9,612 nt of DNA from Nitrospirota bacterium. GTDB lineage: Bacteria > Nitrospirota > RBG-16-64-22 > JACRHK01. Every line of letters starts with the position of its first letter. Position 1 is the first letter of the stretch. The notes beneath the pieces were generated by a model. The model worked only from the letters and a program-made list of their open reading frames with translations. It was not told where the DNA came from and did no database searches. A program made the translations under genes and the position numbers. The stretch spans positions 1 through 9,612 of the forward strand of contig JACRHK010000265.1 of assembly GCA_016217625.1 (NCBI GenBank). The letters run 5' to 3'. Positions 1 to 4,720 of this stretch are shown in pieces.

Positions 1-183
1 CGTCTTCGAGAGGAGTTGAACGCGCGGTTCGGCGAGGCGGAGGTCATCCGCGCGGAAACGTCCCGGGGGCTTCTCCACCGCGTCCGGATCGGGCGCTTCG
101 CGACGGAAGCCGAAGCCCGCGCGGCGGCGGACCAACTGCGCCGGGAAGGGATGCAAGCGTTCGTCGTGTTGAGGGATGAGTAA
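1..183 (+). CDS. SPOR-domain protein, C-terminal fragment (probably RlpA-like)
   Basis: The window opens inside a gene read in frame 1 and ending at TAA 181-183, so only the last 60 residues are seen. From about residue 25 they read HRVRIGRFATEAEARAAADQ followed by LRREGMQAFVV, the typical beta-alpha-beta pattern of a SPOR domain (R-V-x-I-G-x-F, then a helix rich in A/E/R, then G-x-x-A-F-V-V). SPOR domains bind denuded peptidoglycan at division sites. In RlpA, a septal lytic transglycosylase or lipoprotein of diderm bacteria, the SPOR domain is C-terminal, and the preceding LREELNARFGEAEVI stretch suits that family. Other SPOR proteins (FtsN-like, DamX-like) are possible because the catalytic part is missing. 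The gene converges on bioA with 48 bp between stop codons. Confidence 0.75.
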   Translation, partial: RLREELNARFGEAEVIRAETSRGLLHRVRIGRFATEAEARAAADQLRREGMQAFVVLRDE

Positions 184-231
184 CGCGGCCGTTGCCTGCG
201 GCCGGCATGTTCCCCTCTCTCCCCACGCGCT

Positions 232-1656
232 TCATCCCCGCCTGCCGCCAGCCTGCCGGTCGGGCAGGGATGGGCAGGGAATCCCCTCTGTGACCTTCTG
301 GATGGCGCGGTAGGCGATGTCGATGAGGCGGGTGAGCTCGTGGGGGCGGATCCCCAGGGGAGGCATGAGGACGATGACGTCCCCCAGGGGCCGGAGGAAC
401 AGGCCGTGGTGGAACGCTTCTCGGCAGACCCGCCCGCCGATCCGCTCCTCCCAGGGGTAGGGCTCGCGCGTCTCCCGATCGCGGACGAGTTCGATCCCCA
501 CGATAAAACCGCATTGCCGGATGTCGCCCACGTGGCGGAGCTTCCGGAACTCCTCCAGCATCTGTCTGAGGTAGTCGATCTTTTCCTGGAGGCTTTCCAG
601 CGTACGTTCCTCTTCAAAGACCCGGAGATTGGCGAGCGCGGCGGCGCAGGCCAGCGGGTTCCCCGTGTAGCTGTGGCCGTGGAAGAAGGTCTTGGCCTCC
701 CGGTGCTCACCCAAAAACGCCCGGTAAATCTCCTCGGTGGTCAGCGTGGCGGCCAGCGGCAGATACCCCCCCGTGAGCCCCTTGGCCACGGCCATGAGAT
801 TGGGCGTGACCCCTTCGTGCTCGCAGGCGAAGAGCTTCCCCGTCCGGCCGAACCCCGTGGCCACCTCATCGACAATCAAAAGGACTTGATGTCGGTTGCA
901 GAGGTCGCGCACCCCTTTGAGGAACCCGGGCGGAGCGGTGATCATCCCGGCCGCCGCCTGCACGAGTGGTTCGATGATCACGGCGGCGATCTCTCCATGA
1001 TGTTGGCTGAGGATCTCTTCCAGCGAGCCCAGACAGGCGATGCCGCAGGCGGGGTAGGTTTTGCCCAGGGGGCAGCGGTAGCAGTAGGGGGCCTCGGCCC
1101 GGAAGGCCTCGAAGGTGAGCGGCCGATACAGCCGATGAAAGAGATCAATCCCCCCGACGCTCACGGCCCCGAGGGTATCGCCGTGGTAGGCGTGCCGGAA
1201 CGCAACGAAACGGGTCTTGCTTCGCGTCGCTCCGCCTGAGGCGGACTGCTGCCAGTATTGGAAGGCCATCTTGAGGGCGACCTCCACGGCGGTCGATCCG
1301 TCGTCGGAGTAGAAGACCCGCGTGAGACCCGGCGGGGCCAGGGCGGCGAGCTTCTCGGCCAGGAGGATGGCTGGGGGGTGCGCGAGCCCCAGGAGCGTCG
1401 TGTGGGCCGCCTTCTGGATCTGGTCGAGGACGGCCAGGTCAATGGCTTGCTTCCGGTGGCCGTGGATCGTCACCCAGAGGGAGGAAACGCCGTCCAGGTA
1501 CTCGCGTCCCTGCAGATCCCGGAGGTAGCACCCCTGTGCTTCGGCGATGATCAGGGGCGGATCTTCCTCCACCTCCCGCATCTGAGTGAAGGGGAGCCAG
1601 AGGTGGCGCCGCGCCGCCTGCTCCAGTTCGGCCTGCGTGGATTTCCGTTCAACCAT
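232..1656 (-). CDS. bioA: Adenosylmethionine-8-amino-7-oxononanoate aminotransferase (biotin synthesis)
   Basis: This PLP enzyme transfers the amino group of S-adenosylmethionine to 8-amino-7-oxononanoate, giving 7,8-diaminopelargonate in the cytosol. The 474-residue product is a class-III aminotransferase: RRHLWLPFTQM near residues 17-26, DGSTAVEVALKMA 119-131, HAYHGDTLGAVSVGG 155-169, IVDEVATGFGRTG 261-273 with the PLP-ring Asp263, and the likely PLP lysine K292 in AVAKGLTGGYLPLAAT. Four cysteines at 192, 195, 204 and 208 (YCYRCPLG...CGIAC) match the Bacillus-type BioA branch. The ATG at 1656-1654 puts the conserved start at a usual distance, but the Shine-Dalgarno signal is weak. Two odd points stand out: residues 138-147 (SASGGATRSK) look like an insertion encoded by a palindrome, and the last 17 residues after VTEG hold a second palindrome read as LPDRQAGG. 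It is slightly longer than most BioA. No other biotin gene is nearby. Confidence 0.93.
   Translation of the reverse strand: MVERKSTQAELEQAARRHLWLPFTQMREVEEDPPLIIAEAQGCYLRDLQGREYLDGVSSLWVTIHGHRKQAIDLAVLDQIQKAAHTTLLGLAHPPAILLAEKLAALAPPGLTRVFYSDDGSTAVEVALKMAFQYWQQSASGGATRSKTRFVAFRHAYHGDTLGAVSVGGIDLFHRLYRPLTFEAFRAEAPYCYRCPLGKTYPACGIACLGSLEEILSQHHGEIAAVIIEPLVQAAAGMITAPPGFLKGVRDLCNRHQVLLIVDEVATGFGRTGKLFACEHEGVTPNLMAVAKGLTGGYLPLAATLTTEEIYRAFLGEHREAKTFFHGHSYTGNPLACAAALANLRVFEEERTLESLQEKIDYLRQMLEEFRKLRHVGDIRQCGFIVGIELVRDRETREPYPWEERIGGRVCREAFHHGLFLRPLGDVIVLMPPLGIRPHELTRLIDIAYRAIQKVTEGIPCPSLPDRQAGGRRG
252..268. repeat. Small palindrome in the bioA 3' end (LPDRQAG type)
   Basis: CCTGCC (252-257) and GGCAGG (263-268) form a 6-bp stem around a 5-nt centre, GGTCG. 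Further GGCAGG and CCTGCC-like half sites flank it at 241-246 and 272-277. On the bioA strand it reads SLPDRQAGG, which lies after the conserved end of the enzyme, so it probably extended the reading frame. It resembles other short palindromes in this window. Confidence 0.6.
1231..1245. repeat. Palindrome TCCGCCT-G-AGGCGGA inside bioA
   Basis: Seven-base perfect arms flank a single central base. Read on the bioA strand it gives codons for S138-A-S-G-G142 in a linker between KMAFQYWQQ and TRFVAFRHAYHGD, where other BioA proteins that I know are shorter. The 13-bp core CCGCCTCAGGCGG recurs in the same reading frame at 4314-4326. Confidence 0.75.
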
Positions 1657-1688
1657 TCTCGCGTTTCAGGGGTCAGGAACATGGGGCA

Positions 1689-1784
1689 GGTTGAGGTCAA
1701 GGTTGAGGCTGAGGTATCTCCTATCTCAACCTTAACCTTAACCTTAACCTTAACCTTAACCTTAACCTTAGCCTTAACCTTAAC
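1689..1784. repeat. TTAACC-type hexamer array with degenerate inverted partner
   Basis: From 1731 to 1784 there are nine head-to-tail hexamers: six perfect CTTAAC, one CTTAGC, then two CTTAAC. A degenerate unit, CTCAAC, precedes them at 1725-1730. Upstream, 1690-1713 reads GTTGAG GTCAAG GTTGAG GCTGAG, four hexamers of the opposite polarity. The two halves can fold into a hairpin (GGUUGAGG with CCUUAACC, with one G-U pair) around a short centre near 1714-1724. The array lies in the leader of bioA if the candidate bioA promoter is right, and upstream of the degP promoter. Confidence 0.9.
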
Positions 1785-1818
1785 CTATCGTTAGCGCACG
1801 TGGCGCGTGACTGTGGAT

Positions 1819-1848
1819 AACGTATCCTGAGGGGGAGCGCCCTGTCAA
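1819..1848 (-). promoter_or_regulatory. Candidate sigma70 promoter for bioA
   Basis: On the minus strand a perfect -35 box TTGACA (1848-1843) is followed after 18 bp by TACGTT (1824-1819), a weak -10 box. It points toward bioA, whose start is about 160 bp further. A transcript from here would carry the hexamer array in its leader. The perfect -35 is the main support; the poor -10 keeps confidence low. I see no clear BirA operator. Confidence 0.35.
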
Positions 1849-1868
1849 GGCGAAAGGGTGCGTGGGTA

Positions 1869-1897
1869 TTGACAGGATTGGGGGGACTCCTTACAAT
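1869..1897 (+). promoter_or_regulatory. Sigma70 promoter for degP
   Basis: A consensus -35 TTGACA (1869-1874), a 17-bp spacer and a -10 TACAAT (1892-1897, five of six consensus bases) point toward degP. Transcription would start near 1904, giving a leader of about 45 nt that contains the heptamer array and the Shine-Dalgarno site. I see no sigma-E or CpxR-like site. Confidence 0.8.
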
Positions 1898-1909
1898 GCT
1901 TTTTACAGA

Positions 1910-1937
1910 AGTCAGGAGTCAGAAGTCAGAAGTCAGG
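1910..1937 (+). repeat. Four AGTCAGR heptamers in the degP leader
   Basis: Four head-to-tail heptamers, AGTCAGG, AGTCAGA, AGTCAGA and AGTCAGG, run from 1910 to 1937. The end of the last unit merges into the Shine-Dalgarno AGGAGG (1935-1940), 10 nt before the degP ATG. Unlike the other heptamer loci here, no inverted partner is seen next to it. Confidence 0.85.
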
Positions 1938-1950
1938 AGGGGGAAAAAAG

Positions 1951-3462
1951 ATGTTGAAGCGATGGTCGGGAGAGAATAGGGCGCGTCAGGCGGGGATTGC
2001 CCTTGCGCTCGTGAGCGTGGGACTTGTGGCGGGGCTTCTTCTGGCCGCCAACCTCGACTGGATCACGCTGGGAAACTCGTCTCCCCAGCAGACGGTTTCT
2101 CCCCAGGTGACCCAGCCGCTCGCCCAGACGGGGCAGGGGTTCACCGAGATTGCGAAGGCCGTCAAGCCTGCCGTCGTGAATATCTCGACCACGAAGATCG
2201 TCAAAGCCCCTCAACTGTCCCCGCATCTCCGTGACCCCTTCTTCGGGGAGGAGTTCTTTCGCCAGTTCCGCACGCCCCGCCAGCGGCCGGAAAGGAGCCT
2301 GGGCTCCGGGGTGGTTGTCTCGGCCGACGGCTACATCCTCACCAACAACCACGTCATCGAGCGGGCGGATGAGATCAAGATCACGCTGCCCGACAAGCGG
2401 GAGTTCCGGGGCGCCGTGGTGGGGACGGATTCCAAGACGGACCTCGCCGTTCTCAAGATCGACGCGGGAGACTTGCCGACGATCCCCTGGGGCGATTCGG
2501 ACAAGCTGCAGGTGGGGGAGTTCGCGCTGGCCGTGGGGAGCCCGTTCGGCCTGACCCAGACGGTGACGATGGGGATCATCAGCGCCGTGGGGAGGGCCAA
2601 CGTGGGGATTGCCGACTATGAAGACTTCATCCAGACCGACGCGGCCATCAATCCGGGCAACTCCGGGGGTCCGCTCATCAACGTCCGGGGGGAGCTCATC
2701 GGGATCAACACGGCCATCTTCTCCCGGAGCGGCGGCTACATGGGGATCGGGTTCGCCGTGCCGTCCAACATGGTCCGGTCCGTCATGGAGAGCCTCATCA
2801 AGCATAAAAAGGTCGTCCGCGGGTGGTTGGGCGTCTCCATCCAGGAGGTGAGCTCCGAACTGGCCAAGGAGTTCGGGGTGAAGGACCTCAAGGGCGCCCT
2901 GGTGGGGGAGGTGACCAAAGGGAGTCCGGCGGAGAAGGCCGGCATCAAGCGGGGCGACGTCATCACCCAATACAACGGCAAGCGGGTGGAAGACACGGGC
3001 CACCTCCGGAACATGGTGGCTCAGACATCGGTCGGCAGCCGGGTGGCCGTGACGGTTTTCCGGGAGAAGAAGGAGCGCGTCCTCGATGTGACCGTCGGCG
3101 AGCTGCCTAAAGATTTAGAGAAGATGGGGCGCGAGGAGGGTGAGGAGCCCTCTGAGGCCCCGGCCAACGTCCTGGAAGGCATTCTGGAAGGCATTCAGGT
3201 GGAGAACCTCACCCGGGAGGCGGCGCGTGAATTCGGCCTCCCGGCTCGGGAGCGGGGCGTCGTGGTCACCGGGGTGCGGCCCGGCAGCGCCGCCGAGGCG
3301 GCGGGCCTCCGCCCGGGCGACCTCATCCAGGAGGTGAACCGCCAGCCGGTCGCCTCCGTGAGGGAGTTCCGGGTCATCGCCGCCAAGATCCCGAAAGAGG
3401 AGCGGGCGCTCCTCTACGTCAACCGGGGAGGAAGGAAGTTCTTTGTCCCAATCAAGCCTTAG
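1951..3462 (+). CDS. degP: Periplasmic serine protease, DegP/HtrA/DegQ family
   Basis: This S1C trypsin-like protease and chaperone degrades or refolds damaged envelope proteins. The 503 residues begin with a basic stretch and a hydrophobic segment (about 14-33), a signal peptide or membrane anchor. The protease domain has the full triad: H134 (TNNHVIERAD), D164 (SKTDLAVLKID) and S238 in GNSGGPL (236-240). Two PDZ domains follow at about 291-383 (GWLGVSIQEV...) and 416-500 (QVENLTREAA...GVVVTGVRPGSAAEAAGL), the DegP/DegQ arrangement rather than the one-PDZ DegS type. A 12-bp tandem duplication (3172-3195) gives LEGILEGI just before PDZ2. The ATG has an AGGAGG site 10 nt upstream and a good promoter. 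Length is near the family's usual 450-500. DegP and DegQ cannot be told apart here; the symbol is used in the broad sense. Confidence 0.95.
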   Translation: MLKRWSGENRARQAGIALALVSVGLVAGLLLAANLDWITLGNSSPQQTVSPQVTQPLAQTGQGFTEIAKAVKPAVVNISTTKIVKAPQLSPHLRDPFFGEEFFRQFRTPRQRPERSLGSGVVVSADGYILTNNHVIERADEIKITLPDKREFRGAVVGTDSKTDLAVLKIDAGDLPTIPWGDSDKLQVGEFALAVGSPFGLTQTVTMGIISAVGRANVGIADYEDFIQTDAAINPGNSGGPLINVRGELIGINTAIFSRSGGYMGIGFAVPSNMVRSVMESLIKHKKVVRGWLGVSIQEVSSELAKEFGVKDLKGALVGEVTKGSPAEKAGIKRGDVITQYNGKRVEDTGHLRNMVAQTSVGSRVAVTVFREKKERVLDVTVGELPKDLEKMGREEGEEPSEAPANVLEGILEGIQVENLTREAAREFGLPARERGVVVTGVRPGSAAEAAGLRPGDLIQEVNRQPVASVREFRVIAAKIPKEERALLYVNRGGRKFFVPIKP

Positions 3463-4375
3463 TCTGCTGCTGGCGATCCTCCTGCTGACGGCAGGGAGCG
3501 CAACGGGGGAGGGCGCACAGAAGCCCTCCGACAAAGAGCGGGTCATCGTCAAGATCAACAGCGACCTCTTCATCAGCGAGGAGGAGGTCGTCGACACCGC
3601 CATCACGATCGGCGGCAACGCCGTCATCGCCGGCGAGGTGCGGGGGAACGTGGTCGCCGTGGGCGGCGACGTGGTCGTCCGGCCCACGGCCCTGGTGAGC
3701 GGGGAGGCGGTCGCCATCGGCGGCCGCATCTTCCGGGACGAGGGCTCCGTCGTGGAAGGCGAGCTCGTCGAGGTTCTCCCGCAGGTGAACCTGCGCCAGA
3801 TCTTCGCCTTCCTGCCGTCCTGGCTCCCCGGTCGTCCGTGGGTCGCCCTCTTCCAGGTCATCTACAGCCTCGTCCTCTTCCTGGTGTTCCTCGCCCTGGC
3901 GCTCCTGGTGGAGATCTTCCTGCCCCGGCAGGTCACGGTGGTGGCCCAGACCCTTCGCGGGGGGGTCTGGATGGCGTTGGTCGTGGGGGCGGGGGCGCTG
4001 GCGGCGTTCCTCCCTCTGGTCATCCTAGTCGCGCTGACGATCATCGGCATCCCGCTTGTCCCGATCCTTTTCCTGTTCGTCTCCTTCGGCCTCCTCATGG
4101 GCCTGGTGGCGGTCACGATCCTGCTGGGGCAGCGCCTCCTGGACCTGATCCGCCGCGGGGAGCACCGTCCATCGCTCACCGTGTCGCTGGGGGCGATCTG
4201 TCTGGGTCTGGTCTACCTCCTTCCCTTCCTGGGTGGGATCGCGCTCCTGCTGGCTGCGGTCATCGGGTTCGGCGCCGTGATGCGCTCGCGGTTCGGGACC
4301 ATCTCCCCGTCGCCCGCCTCAGGCGGGGCGCCTGCGCCGGCGGTCTCGTCCGATCCCACGCTTGCCGAGAAGTAA
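3443..4375 (+). CDS. Secreted/membrane protein with bactofilin-like beta-repeat domain and multiple TM helices
   Basis: The start is a TTG at 3443, inside the last 20 bp of degP. It is supported by purine-rich GGAGG/AAGGAAG (3427-3438) and by an immediate signal peptide, MSQSSLSLLLAILLLTAGSA. Residues about 36-110 are short beta-repeat turns (AITIGGNAVIAGEVRGNVVA, GGDVVVRPTALVSGEAVAIGG), like the polymer-forming bactofilin fold. About five hydrophobic segments follow: 134-160, 174-197, 199-228 and 244-280 (probably two). The family is found as predicted polymer-forming or DUF membrane proteins; no reaction is known to me and I infer none. Overlap with degP implies co-transcription and translational coupling, so an envelope role is likely. 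The C-terminal 25 residues are low-complexity (SPSPASGGAPAPA) and contain a palindrome shared with bioA. Confidence 0.8.
   Translation: MSQSSLSLLLAILLLTAGSATGEGAQKPSDKERVIVKINSDLFISEEEVVDTAITIGGNAVIAGEVRGNVVAVGGDVVVRPTALVSGEAVAIGGRIFRDEGSVVEGELVEVLPQVNLRQIFAFLPSWLPGRPWVALFQVIYSLVLFLVFLALALLVEIFLPRQVTVVAQTLRGGVWMALVVGAGALAAFLPLVILVALTIIGIPLVPILFLFVSFGLLMGLVAVTILLGQRLLDLIRRGEHRPSLTVSLGAICLGLVYLLPFLGGIALLLAAVIGFGAVMRSRFGTISPSPASGGAPAPAVSSDPTLAEK
4313..4327. repeat. Palindrome CCCGCCT-C-AGGCGGG near the end of the bactofilin-like gene
   Basis: Seven-base perfect arms flank one central base. It is read as P291-A-S-G-G295 in a low-complexity tail. The 13-bp core CCGCCTCAGGCGG, the following GCG three bases on, and the reading frame are the same as in the bioA copy (1231-1245, opposite strand). 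Confidence 0.75.
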
Positions 4376-4376
4376 A

Positions 4377-4534
4377 GAGCAATGAGCAATGAGCAATGTG
4401 TGATCAGTAAGCCATCAGCGGTCAGCATTCAGCCGTCAGTCTCATGCTGAAAGCTGAAAGCTGAGAGCTGAAAGCTGTATGTTGAGCTTCTTGCTTTTCG
4501 TCACTCGTTACTTTGCACTCGTTGCTCGTTGCTC
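4377..4534. repeat. Nested inverted heptamer arrays (two hairpins, one inside the other)
   Basis: Outer left arm: three GAGCAAT units (4377-4397). Outer right arm: TGCACTC, GTTGCTC and GTTGCTC (4514-4534); GAGCAAU pairs with GUUGCUC over seven positions with one G-U. Inner left arm: CATCAGC, GGTCAGC, ATTCAGC and CGTCAGT (4413-4440). Inner right arm: GCTGAAA, GCTGAAA, GCTGAGA and GCTGAAA (4446-4473), with a five-base centre CTCAT. The block starts 1 bp after the stop of the bactofilin-like gene and fills most of the gap before yacL. It may end transcription or stabilise the RNA, but there is no clean T-tract. Confidence 0.88.
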
Positions 4535-4578
4535 AAGTAAATCAGGGTTCCTCGGCTCCCGATCCGCCGGCTTTTCGT

Positions 4579-4607
4579 TTGCGTTTGATCCACCGCTTTG
4601 TTAAGAT
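4579..4607 (+). promoter_or_regulatory. Candidate sigma70 promoter for the yacL-ispD-ispF genes
   Basis: TTGCGT (4579-4584), a 17-bp spacer and TAAGAT (4602-4607) lie in a locally T-rich stretch after the heptamer block. The spacing is ideal but the boxes match consensus only 3/6 and 4/6. A start near 4613 would place the composite palindrome (4620-4671) in the leader, about 50 nt before the GTG start. Confidence 0.4.
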
Positions 4608-4619
4608 GGGGGCGGTGCC

Positions 4620-4671
4620 GTCCCTGTCTGCCCCTGCCCCGACGGACGTCGGGGGACAGGCAGGCACGGAC
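4620..4671. repeat. Composite palindrome in the yacL leader, core CCCCGACG-GA-CGTCGGGG
   Basis: The inner palindrome has perfect 8-bp arms (4637-4644 and 4647-4654) around GA. Outer arms GTCCCTGTCTGCC (4620-4632) and GGCAGGCACGGAC (4659-4671) match at 11 of 13 positions, with a 4x4 internal loop between the two stems. The inner 18 bp are identical to 6578-6595. In RNA this would be a stable hairpin of about 52 nt. Confidence 0.8.
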
Positions 4672-4706
4672 GTGGACTCAACCGGCGTCTTCATTCATCT
4701 TATTCA

Positions 4707-4715
4707 GGGAGGTGA
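4707..4715 (+). promoter_or_regulatory. Shine-Dalgarno site deciding the GTG start of the PIN/TRAM gene
   Basis: GGGAGGTGA, a near-perfect anti-16S match, ends just before GTG 4721 with 8 nt between GGAGG and the start. The open frame runs upstream to at least 4598, but that part crosses the palindrome and encodes no family-like sequence. Confidence 0.85.
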
Positions 4716-4720
4716 TTATC

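Noticed and set aside
185..205. Terminator between the convergent SPOR gene and bioA
   Set aside because: CGGCCG/CGGCCG can make a 6-bp stem with a 7-nt loop, but there is no T-tract on either strand and such stems are frequent by chance in GC-rich DNA.
1725..1784. True telomere or linear chromosome end
   Set aside because: The TTAACC-like hexamers lie between two genes in continuous sequence, with promoters on the far side, so this is an internal array.
1657..1818. Biotin-repressor operator or riboswitch upstream of bioA
   Set aside because: I found no BirA-like TTGT(A/T)AAC-type dyad, and the only structure is the hexamer repeat.
4377..4534. CRISPR-like array
   Set aside because: Units are 7 bp, head to tail without spacers, and arranged as mirror halves; no cas gene is nearby.
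4598..4720. Upstream extension of the PIN/TRAM gene (possible earlier start near 4598)
   Set aside because: The extra 41 residues cross the composite palindrome, are Arg/Pro-rich and unlike the family, while GTG 4721 has an excellent Shine-Dalgarno site and begins at the first membrane helix.
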